64,000 bases of DNA. It comes from CAWJHE01 sp963842455 (GTDB lineage Bacteria > Chloroflexota > Anaerolineae > Anaerolineales > UBA4823). Below, one piece after another: positions 56,784-64,000 of the stretch (within the stretch, counting starts at the first letter, position 1; the number at the start of each line of letters is the position of its first letter). The notes below the pieces were generated by a model. That model ran no database searches and had not been told where the DNA came from. It was given only the letters and a program-made list of their open reading frames with translations. The stretch covers positions 580,954 to 644,953 of the forward strand of contig CAWJHE010000014.1 of the NCBI GenBank assembly GCA_963842455.1, written 5' to 3'. Both the position numbers and the translations under genes were made by a program.

Positions 56784-56899
56784 CCCTAATCATTAATGCT
56801 TAAATTGACTTGACAACTTGGCTAGATCTGGTCCAGGAAATTTTCGTTCTCCAAAAAAGTTTTTTGAATAGCGAATAGAACTCATTTTGACTTGGAGAG

Positions 56900-56928
56900 C
56901 AAATGTCATATTATTAATATGACATTTG
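56900..56928. promoter_or_regulatory. 29-bp perfect palindrome upstream of iclR
   Basis: Arms CAAATGTCATATTA (56900-56913) and TAATATGACATTTG (56915-56928) around a single T. Perfect over 14 bp. Most likely an operator; being AT-rich and followed by CACTTTTTT it could also work as a weak terminator. Confidence 0.7.
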
Positions 56929-56958
56929 TCACTTTTTTCGGAATTAAATGGATGCTAT

Positions 56959-56982
56959 ACTATTTCATAATGATGAAATAGT
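56959..56982. promoter_or_regulatory. inverted repeat before iclR start
   Basis: Arms ACTATTTCAT (56959-56968) and ATGAAATAGT (56973-56982), perfect over 10 bp with a 4-base centre. About 40 bases before the start codon, in the position of an IclR autoregulatory operator. Confidence 0.6.
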
Positions 56983-57023
56983 TTCAGTTATCCGAATTCA
57001 GAGGCTAGCCAATCCAACAAATT

Positions 57024-57797
57024 ATGGATACCTCAAGACGAGACCTCGTGAAATCCGCTTCCAGATCGCTAGATATTCTAGAATATCTAGCGAATCATCC
57101 TGGTGGCGTCAATCTTACCGACCTTCATCAATTCTTATCCATCCCCCTCAGCAGTTTGCACAACATCATAATGACAATGGTCCAAAAAGGGTATTTAAGC
57201 CGAGATGAAAATAACTTATCCTATCATCTGGGCCCGAAGATTGGACAATTGGCTAGCAGTTATTACGATCAGATCGATTTAATAAGACTAGCTGACCCCT
57301 ACATGCACCAAATGGCGCGTTTATCTGGAGAAACCTCCAGCTTGACGGTTCTGAGAGAGAATTTTGTCGTTTTCATTCACAAAGTAGTTGGCGAGGGGGT
57401 GCAGCAACTTGTAAATCCTGTTGGAACAATGTTGTCTGCCCACGCAACCGGTTCTGGCAAAGTTATGCTCGCCTACTTGCCAGAAAGTGAAATTGACCGT
57501 CTCTACCCAACCGATGTACTCGAGAAGTTTTCTCAAAACACAATCTCGTCAAAAGTTGTTTTAAAAAAAGAACTGAGTAAGATTGCGAAAAATGGTTGCG
57601 CCTTCGATCATGAAGAATCAGCTCTTGGAATATGGGCTGTAGCCTGTTGTATTCGCAACCGCCATGGATTTCCAATGGCATCCATAAGTATCGCAGGGTT
57701 ACACGGAAGAATCAAATTAAAAAATTCCACTGAATGGATTAATCCTCTTAAAGAAATGACAGCTGAATTGAGTTACTCTTTGGGGTTCAAAGATTAA
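57024..57797 (+). CDS. IclR family regulator
   Basis: A 257-residue regulator. Winged helix, residues about 10-70: VKSASRSLDILEYLANHPGG and the recognition region FLSIPLSSLHNIIMTMVQKGYL. Effector domain to the end, with HATGSGKVMLAYLPESEI, GCAFDHEESALGIWAVACCIRN and the terminal LSYSLGF. IclR proteins sense small organic acids and often regulate the divergent or following catabolic operon; here the flavoprotein and Mo hydroxylase genes begin 130 bases downstream. Its own N-terminal coding region contains a 28-bp palindrome. Confidence 0.91.
   Translation: MDTSRRDLVKSASRSLDILEYLANHPGGVNLTDLHQFLSIPLSSLHNIIMTMVQKGYLSRDENNLSYHLGPKIGQLASSYYDQIDLIRLADPYMHQMARLSGETSSLTVLRENFVVFIHKVVGEGVQQLVNPVGTMLSAHATGSGKVMLAYLPESEIDRLYPTDVLEKFSQNTISSKVVLKKELSKIAKNGCAFDHEESALGIWAVACCIRNRHGFPMASISIAGLHGRIKLKNSTEWINPLKEMTAELSYSLGFKD
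57066..57093. promoter_or_regulatory. 28-bp perfect palindrome inside iclR
   Basis: Arms TCGCTAGATATTCT (57066-57079) and AGAATATCTAGCGA (57080-57093), perfect with no spacer. It covers the codons for the conserved RSLDILEYLAN helix. A symmetrical site of this length inside a coding region is unlikely by chance and may be an intragenic operator. Confidence 0.55.
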
Positions 57798-57927
57798 GAG
57801 AGTTGAGCACATTGAATGATTAAATCATATTCGTCTGTGAAATGATAAATATGGACTTTTAGGGGTAAATTTCCACAATAATTAATATACATAATTTCAC
57901 AAAATTCCAGGACTGTCAGGAGTAGTT

Positions 57928-59710
57928 ATGGCCAAAATTAGTAAACTAGAATCAGATGTTGTAGTGGTTGGGGCTGGCGGCGCAGGTATGCGTGCTGCAA
58001 TAGCCGCAGCGGAGACTGGTGCACGTGTGATAGTCGTCACCAAAGGTCAGGCAGCTCGGAGTGGGGCAACACCAATGGCTTGTCCTTCATATCAAGCTGC
58101 TTTTGCAATGGAAGATGACCGAGACAACCCTGATATCGCCTTTGAGGATACTTGTTTTGAAGGTCGATATTTGGGAGATGAAAACCTGATCCATGTTTTG
58201 ACTCGTGAAGCAACCGAGAGAGCCATGGAAATGAATCGATATGGAATGAAGTATCGAAAGAAAGAAAATGGCAATTTTTTGCAAGTTGTTCATCCAGGGC
58301 ACTCATATGAACGTAATCTGGTCATCATGGGAAATGGATACGCCATGGCAGCTGGATTGCGGCGTGAGATGTTGAAGCATTCTTCGATTTCGTTGCTAGA
58401 AGATGTTGTAGTCACCCGTTTATTGACCGATGATGAGAGGATCGTAGGTCTGGTAGGGTTAGATATGCGAAGTGGCGAGTTAATTGCGTATTCAGACTCC
58501 AGCGGTTATTCTGGCAACCGGTGGGTATCCAGAGTTATGGCGTTGGACAGATACCGAACCCGGATTAACTGGCGAAGGTGTTTTTCTCGCCCACCAGGCA
58601 GGCGCTGATCTTGTTGATCTCGAAATGATGCTCTTCTATCCTGCTGGGTTATGTTATCCATCCGAGGTGGAAGGCACACTGGTTCAATATGAAGGACTGA
58701 TGACTAAGAAGTATTGCGCCGGTGCAATGCTCAATGGACTTGGTGAAGAGTTTTTACCAAAGACAGATTCCTTACCTGTGCGTGACGTCATGATGAAATT
58801 GATGTTTCGGGAAATCCAAGAAGGACGGGGAACTCCTCATGGTGGAGTTTATATCGATCTTAGAAAGTCACCTCGCTCTGGAGAAGAAATCCGAAATATT
58901 CTTGCCCAATTAGATTCACTGCCGTACGACCAGTTACGAGATATCGGCATAGATATTGAAAAAGAGCCCATTGAAGTGATGCCAGTTACGCACTTCACAC
59001 TCGGTGGGGTCAGAATTAACGAATGGGCAGAAACAACTCTGCCAGGATTATTCGCCGCTGGAGAAGTGGAAGGTAATGTTCATGGTGCAAATCGAACAAG
59101 TGGGAATGCCTTAGCAGAAACTCAAGTCTTTGGTAGGCGTTCCGGTATTCGTGCAGCAGAATATGCTAAAAACGTTACCCATAAAATTTATGATATGAGT
59201 GAAATTAACAGAGAGATCGAGCGAATCGAAAAATTAATTACACCAATTGATAATAGTACGCGTCCCATCGAGCTAAAACGACAGATTAAGCAAATTATGC
59301 ATGAAAATGTGCATTACAGTCGCAATGCCGAAGGTCTTCAATATGCCATCGACCAGTTCAGGTTTTTGCGTGAAGAAATTTGCCCAACTATGAGAGCAGA
59401 TCTATCGCACCGAATTTTCAATTATGAATGGGAAGAGGCTATTGAAGCACTCTTTATGGTGGATCTCGGAGAAATGATTGCTGCATCAGCCTTGGCAAGA
59501 GAAGAAAGTCGTGGACACCATTGGCGAACTGATTTTCCATCTATGAGACCAGAATGGGAAAAACACACCATTGTTAAGAAGAATGGGGATCGAGGTTATC
59601 TGGTTACAGATGCCCCCGTCATCAGACTAAAAGATCGCACAAAGGAGCGCCGTCAGGCCGACCATGCCCTTATCAAAGCTGGCGTTCTAGAAGGATATTC
59701 AGGAGAATAA
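57928..59710 (+). CDS. fumarate-reductase-type flavoprotein (frameshifted)
   Basis: About 594 residues, SdhA/FrdA/L-aspartate-oxidase family. FAD site DVVVVGAGGAGMRAAIAAAE; substrate region GHSYERNLV; TPAVILATGGYPELW; MPVTHFTLGGVRINEWAETTLPGLFAAGEVEGNVHGANRTSGNAL (as GLFAAGEVEGNVHGANR); C-terminal helical domain with MRADLSHRIFNYEWEEAIEAL. One extra T at 58492 breaks the frame. It lies four bases before a small SdhB-like 2Fe-2S gene, so the pair forms a soluble or membrane-peripheral reductase/dehydrogenase. No membrane anchor genes follow. The substrate may be an enoate or imino acid linked to the hydroxylase product. Confidence 0.87.
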
Positions 59711-59713
59711 AAA

Positions 59714-60079
59714 ATGTCTCATATTTTGAAAAGCGATTCACATGAAGAACAAATTACTGGCGAGCCAATCGTAGCAGAAATTTTCAGGTTCGACCCTGCC
59801 ATTGATAAAGAGCCCCGGATGCAAACCTATATTGTTCCCTATCTCCATAGAATGAGCATCCTCACACTTTTACGAGAAATTTATGAAAAACAAGACTCAA
59901 CTTTGGCTTTTCGCAACCAACAATGCGGACGAGGCATTTGCGGTACCTGCCATGTACGCGTAAGTATTAACGGTAAACTAACCAAAGGTTGCAGCGTTCC
60001 TCTAGAACCAGGTTGCAGGATCATCATTAAACCTGCCAACGAGTCAAAAGTTATCCGCGATTTAGTCGTTGATTTTTAA
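59714..60079 (+). CDS. SdhB-like 2Fe-2S protein, short
   Basis: A 121-residue protein equal to the N-terminal plant-ferredoxin half of succinate dehydrogenase iron-sulfur subunits: MSILTLLREIYEKQD, then QQCGRGICGTCHVRVSINGK and KGCSVPL, giving the C-x4-C-x2-C-x(n)-C ligands for one 2Fe-2S centre. The C-terminal half that binds the 4Fe-4S and 3Fe-4S centres is absent. It should pass electrons to or from the flavoprotein just upstream. Confidence 0.87.
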   Translation: MSHILKSDSHEEQITGEPIVAEIFRFDPAIDKEPRMQTYIVPYLHRMSILTLLREIYEKQDSTLAFRNQQCGRGICGTCHVRVSINGKLTKGCSVPLEPGCRIIIKPANESKVIRDLVVDF

Positions 60080-60112
60080 TATGGCGTTTAGAGTGAAGGG
60101 AGGTCTACCATT

Positions 60113-60979
60113 ATGCTTTATCAAAAATATGAAATGGCTCATAGCCTGAACGAGGTTTTTAAATTACTCAATGCTCAGGATGGAAGAATTGTGCGCCCAA
60201 TTGCTGGCGGCACAGATCTAATTCTCCAACTGCACGAGCATATCATCTCAACAGATGTCCTTGTTGATATCAGCCGGGTGCCAGAGTTGCGGGGAATACG
60301 GGTAGAAAATGACCAGGTTGTTATAGGGTCGGCGAGTACATACGCCGAAATCTATCGCTCTCCAATCATTAATCAACATGCCTATCTTCTAGTCGAGGCA
60401 AGCAAAAAGGTTGGAGCCGTTCAAATCCAGAATATGGGCACGATCGGCGGAAATATTGGCAATGCATCTCCGGCTGCTGATGCTATCCCCTGCTTGTATG
60501 CGCTTAGAGCCGAGGTAATAGTTTGCGGTCAGGATACTGAACGTAAAATTCCAATTGAAAAATTTCATCTTGGATATCGTAAGATCGACTTAAATAAGGG
60601 TGAGATTATCAAAGAAATCCGCTTTCCTCTATCAACGGCAGGATTTGGCTCGGCGTTCTATAAATATGGGTTACGCAAAAGCCAGGCAATATCTGTTGTG
60701 GATGCAGCCGCATGCATTCAGATCCATGAAAACAAGATTGTCCAAGCTACTATAGCGCTCGGCGCTGTTGCACCTACCATCATTCGAAGTCATTCAGCCG
60801 AAGCTGCCTTGATCGGACAAACGCCATCAATCGACTTGATAACAAAAGCTGGTGAGGCTGCTCGATCTGATGCTCACCCGATTGACGACATTCGAGGGAG
60901 TGCAGCATTCAGAAAATACCTGGTAGCCGTTTGCGTTTCTCATGCAATCAGAGCCGCATTTGAGCGAGCAGGGAAATAA
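60113..60979 (+). CDS. Mo hydroxylase FAD subunit (XdhB/CoxM/NdhF-like)
   Basis: A 288-residue FAD-binding subunit. PIAGGTDLILQLHE and VGAVQIQNMGTIGGNIGNASPAADAIPCLYAL (as QNMGTIGGNIGNASPAAD) bind FAD; the C-terminal CO_deh_flav_C domain follows from about residue 175. It takes electrons from the 2Fe-2S subunit encoded next. AGGGAGG precedes the ATG. Confidence 0.92.
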   Translation: MLYQKYEMAHSLNEVFKLLNAQDGRIVRPIAGGTDLILQLHEHIISTDVLVDISRVPELRGIRVENDQVVIGSASTYAEIYRSPIINQHAYLLVEASKKVGAVQIQNMGTIGGNIGNASPAADAIPCLYALRAEVIVCGQDTERKIPIEKFHLGYRKIDLNKGEIIKEIRFPLSTAGFGSAFYKYGLRKSQAISVVDAAACIQIHENKIVQATIALGAVAPTIIRSHSAEAALIGQTPSIDLITKAGEAARSDAHPIDDIRGSAAFRKYLVAVCVSHAIRAAFERAGK

Positions 60980-60992
60980 AGAAGGAGAATTT

Positions 60993-61514
60993 ATGAGTGA
61001 TAACAACATAATCAACATGGAGTTAACGGTCAATGGAGAAGACGTCTCCATGGCTGTTAAAGGTGGACGTAGATTATTAGATTTCTTACGGGATGACTTA
61101 CACCTGACCGGCTCCAAAGAGGGTTGCGGCGAAGGTGAATGTGGTTCTTGTACAGTCCTCTTGGACAACCATAGTGTCTTAGCGTGTCTTACCCCAATGG
61201 AACGCGTGATTGGCTGTTCAGTCGTCACCATCGAAGGGATTGGGACTCCATCCGATCTGCACCCTGTCCAGGCAGCACTGCTCGAAGGTGGGGGAGTTCA
61301 ATGTGGAATGTGTACACCAGGAATGGTTATCTCTGCCATCGAACTCATCAATCACTATCCAGACCCATCAGTGGACGAGATCATTGAAGGAATATCAGGC
61401 AACTTATGCCGATGCACCGGATACAAGAAAATCATCTTAGGAATCCAACAAGCTGCCCAGGAGATGCGCAATCTCACTCAGCCTGCTGAGCCAGGCAAGG
61501 AGCAAGTAAAATGA
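60993..61514 (+). CDS. Mo hydroxylase 2Fe-2S subunit (XdhC/CoxS/NdhS-like)
   Basis: A 173-residue protein with two 2Fe-2S centres: KEGCGEGECGSCTVLLDN plus LACL for the plant-type centre, and GGVQCGMCTPGMVISA with GNLCRCTGYKKI for the second. It relays electrons between the Mo site and FAD. Start at 60993 with AAGGAG upstream; a longer frame overlaps the previous gene. Stop overlaps the next start (ATGA). Confidence 0.94.
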   Translation: MSDNNIINMELTVNGEDVSMAVKGGRRLLDFLRDDLHLTGSKEGCGEGECGSCTVLLDNHSVLACLTPMERVIGCSVVTIEGIGTPSDLHPVQAALLEGGGVQCGMCTPGMVISAIELINHYPDPSVDEIIEGISGNLCRCTGYKKIILGIQQAAQEMRNLTQPAEPGKEQVK

Positions 61515-62867
61515 ATGTCCAGAGGAAAATGGTTGACGAAGATTTTGACCTTATCCAAGATCTTCGAAGCTCAGTTGACCAGGGTTATGAAACGGTTGGA
61601 AAGTCAGTACTCCGTAAAGATGCGGTTCCAAAAGTCACTGGTCGGGCAATCTATTCAGCCGATTTGCATATGCCGAATATGCTCATCGGAAAAGTCCTTT
61701 TGAGCACTCAAGCCCATGCCCTAATCAAATCCATTGATATAACTGAAGCGGCAGCTGTTCCGGGTGTAAGAGCGATTCTTACAGCAAAGGACATACCTGG
61801 CGAGAATGTTTTTGGGATTGCAATTCCAGATCAACAAGTGTTAGCCGATACTAAGGTACGTTTCATCGGTGAGCCAGTCGCAATCGTAGCAGCAGAGGAT
61901 AATTTTTCTGCCGAAATTGCGATTTCGAAAAATTCATGTTGACTATGAACCGCTTCCTGCTGTTTTCAACCCTATGGAAGCACTCAAACCTGGTGCTGCC
62001 CTGGTCCATGAAAAAGGGAATATTCTGTACCACACTAAGGTAAGAAAAGGGAACATTCTGCAAGGTTTTGACGAATCAGATGTGATTGTCGAAAATCTTT
62101 ACAAAACTTCTGGTCAGGACCATGCTCCAATCGAACCGGAAGCAGGTTTTGCCTGGATAGACGCTGAAGGTATCCTGAATGTTTTCTCAGGCACCCAGTA
62201 CGCATTTCGTGACCGGAGACAAATTGCTATTGTTCTGAACCTGCCGATGAATAGAGTGCGCGTAGCAAACATGACCATGGGTGGGGGTTTTGGTCGCAAG
62301 GATGATGTGACAACAGAAATCATGGTTGCGTTACTTACCTGGAAAACAGGCCGACCGGTTCGCCTGGTCTACTCACGTCATGAAGCCATGTTGACACAAA
62401 CTCACCGACACCCGACCTATGTGAGAGTACGAACGGGTGCACGCCGCGATGGGAAATTAACCGCTATGGAAGGGGTAGTCTACGGAGATACCGGCGCTTA
62501 TTCCTCACTTGGGATATATGTGATTAAGAAAATGGCGCTTTTCCTCGGGGGACCCTATTATTACCCTCATTTCAAAGCCGATAGTATTTCTGTTTATACC
62601 AATAACCCAATTTCAGGGGCGTTCCGGGGTTTTGGTGTTCTTCAAGCAGCCGTTGCTCATGAAGGGCAAATTGATGAACTGGCAGAGAAGCTAGGTATGG
62701 ATCCTCTAGAATTTCGCTTGATGAATTGCCTGCGGCCCGGTTTGGGCTTCTCGACTGGTCAAATTATGACAGAAGCGTGTGGAATAGAAGCAACCCTGGA
62801 AAGACTTCAGAGGTATATGCTTGATAACGGATTACATTTCAATAAAAAGCAGGAGGTACCAGCATGA
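61511..62867 (+). CDS. Mo hydroxylase, N-terminal half of the Mo subunit (NdhL-like; frameshifted)
   Basis: About 451 residues: the CoxL/XdhA-type a/b hammerhead domain (VGKSVLRKDAVPKVTGRAIYSADLHMP, as KDAVPKVTGRAIYSADLHM), then the first Mo-binding half with GTQYAFRDRRQIAIVLNLP, MTMGGGFGRKDD and NPISGAFRGFGVLQA. The frame slips in the A5 run at 61928-61932 (one extra A) before HVDYEPLPAVFNP. It ends at 62867, overlapping by ATGA with a second gene for the C-terminal half, which has its own AGGAGG. Thus the Mo subunit is genuinely in two chains. Confidence 0.87.
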
Positions 62868-63902
62868 AACTACGCGGTTTTGGTGTTGGCGCGATGGTTT
62901 ACGGATTGGGATATGGTTTCTCGAGACCTGATTTCTCAACCACTGATGTTGAATTAGCTCCTGATGGAACGATTACAATCTGGAATGGCGCTAGTGAACT
63001 CGGTCAAGGGTTACTTACTTTGCTCTGCCAGTTGGTTGCCCAGGAACTTGGTATTCCATATGACGACACGTTCATAATTTCTGCTGACACCTCACGTACA
63101 CCTGATGCTGGACCGGTTTCTGCCAGCCGTTCCACATATGTACAGGGGAATTCAGCTGTCAAAGCAAGCCAGGATCTAAAAAAATCAATGTCTGAACTTG
63201 CTGGGGAACTCTTACACACTGATCCCAACCAGCTTCAGTATCAGAATGGATTAGTTTTTGATCAAAATGACCCCTCTCGTTTCATAACGTTTCATCATCT
63301 CGCCGGGGAAATGCATAAACGTGGGCGTCGCGTTAGGGGCACCGGTTATCACAATATTACCACTGCAGATGTTGACCCAGCAACTTCGCAAGGTGATGCG
63401 TATGCATCCTACGCTTGGGCCAGCCAGCTCGCAGAAGTTGAGGTCGATACTGAAACTGGAAAGGTCACAGTTTTACGACTAGCCTCTGCCACAGATGCAG
63501 GTAAAGCGATTAATCCCAAAATGGTGGAAGGTCAAATTGAAGGCGGTGCAGTTCAAGGCTTGGGTTTTGCTCTGATGGAAGAAATGAAAGTAGAGCAGGG
63601 CGTATTCCTGAATTCCAAGTTAAGCACATATTTAATACCAACAGCCGCTGATGTCCCAATGATCGAGCCTTTGATCGTTGAGGTATACGATCCAACAGGT
63701 CCTTACGGAGCCAAGGGAGTAGCTGAACCAGCTACGATTCTCTACTGCGCCGACCATTTTCAACGCCATCAACAACGCTATCGGCAAGGTGTTCCATTCA
63801 ACCCCTGCCACACCGGAAAAAATCCTTAAATCCCTAGGCAAAATAGAGCATGAAAAGGAGGATGAACTATCGCTAAATGATCTACCCTACCCACAACCGT
63901 AA
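62864..63902 (+). CDS. Mo hydroxylase, C-terminal half of the Mo subunit (NdhM-like; frameshifted)
   Basis: About 346 residues: LRGFGVGAMVYGLGYG at the start, NGASELGQGLLTLLCQLVAQELG (pterin contact), ASRSTYVQGNSAVKAS, INPKMVEGQIEGGAVQGLGFAL and GPYGAKGVAEPAT with the catalytic Glu. Ends with an extra base at about 63740; repaired reading gives APTIFNAINNAIGKVFHSTP and a stop at 63900-63902. AGGAGG seven bases before the ATG shows independent initiation. Together with the preceding gene it makes one Mo-pterin subunit, as in the four-chain nicotinate dehydrogenase of Eubacterium barkeri. Confidence 0.87.
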
Positions 63903-63943
63903 TTTGAATTCAACCGATATGTGACAGGAGAAAGGGAAAGATA

Positions 63944-64000
63944 ATGTTGAAAAATTGGAAGCTGTTAATTTCACTGTTGACGCTAATCGTTATTCTCTTC
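63944..64000 (+). CDS. start of an exported protein (cut by window edge)
   Basis: Nineteen codons from an ATG with AGGAGAAAGGGA upstream read MLKNWKLLISLLTLIVILF, a signal-peptide-like start. It follows the Mo hydroxylase by 41 bases, so it may be the binding protein of a transporter for the same substrate. Nothing more can be said. Confidence 0.6.
   Translation, partial: MLKNWKLLISLLTLIVILF

Larger units (their letters stand above)
56784..57023. other. intergenic control region of the iclR gene
   Basis: About 240 AT-rich bases containing two perfect inverted repeats (56900-56928 and 56959-56982). No terminator with a long T run follows the glycosyltransferase, although TTTTTT at 56934-56939 trails the first palindrome. 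Confidence 0.6.

Noticed and set aside
62864..62867. Break between the two halves of the Mo subunit as another frameshift error
   Set aside because: A complete AGGAGG with good spacing and an ATGA overlap mark a real start, and split Mo subunits are known in nicotinate dehydrogenase.

Overview
The window looks like a chromosomal stretch of an anaerobic or facultative Chloroflexota bacterium, most likely of the Anaerolineae. The pointers are an actinobacterial/archaeal-size inositol-phosphate synthase, proline/threonine-rich lipoproteins, a multihaem cytochrome lipoprotein beside a multi-rhodanese lipoprotein, the secreted-protein C-terminus IFLPLVLRD, and family content. This is inference from gene content, not a phylogenetic placement.

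Layout. 1-4.1 kb: housekeeping genes (YebC fragment, Ino1, DUF1801, MORN protein), tRNA-Pro(CGG) and an SDR. 4.4-8.7 kb: an exported electron-transfer/sulfur module, a 13-haem cytochrome interrupted by one in-frame TGA and a lipoprotein with six rhodanese domains. 8.8-18.7 kb: a TetR-controlled run of PLP and amino-acid enzymes around a GPH-type transporter. 18.8-23.3 kb: a minus-strand run (Vps62-like membrane protein, membrane protein, DnaQ-type exonuclease, lipoprotein). 23.4-36 kb: singletons (IMPase, ParA plus PAS protein, membrane MutS, MgtC/DUF4010, enolase-superfamily enzyme, tRNA-Lys(CTT), P1 peptidase, HD-GYP regulator, DMT transporter, Ada).

36,175-42,009 is a complete Tn7-like transposon: TGT...ACA ends, ten 19-bp palindromic end repeats and a 5-bp duplication GATTA. 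Its tnsA-tnsB-tnsC-tniQ genes are decayed, and it carries a secreted protease and a small lipoprotein. It sits 12 bp upstream of the -35 box of the next operon.

42.0-56.8 kb is a purine salvage/catabolism and uptake region: a promoter with GntR-type operators, 8-oxoguanine deaminase, adenine deaminase, a GntR/UTRA regulator, two carbamoyltransferases, carbamate kinase, a BMP-type nucleoside ABC transporter, a threonine-synthase-like enzyme and a glycosyltransferase. 56.9-64 kb holds an IclR regulator surrounded by three palindromes, a fumarate-reductase-like flavoprotein with its 2Fe-2S partner, and a four-subunit molybdenum hydroxylase with a split Mo subunit. A likely logic is import of purines or related N-heterocycles, deamination and hydroxylation, and ATP recovery through carbamoyl phosphate.

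Data quality: sixteen non-transposon genes carry frameshifts. Of 21 shifts placed, 19 look like one inserted base, several in homopolymers. This is more like systematic read error than gene decay, so these genes are given here as whole reading units.
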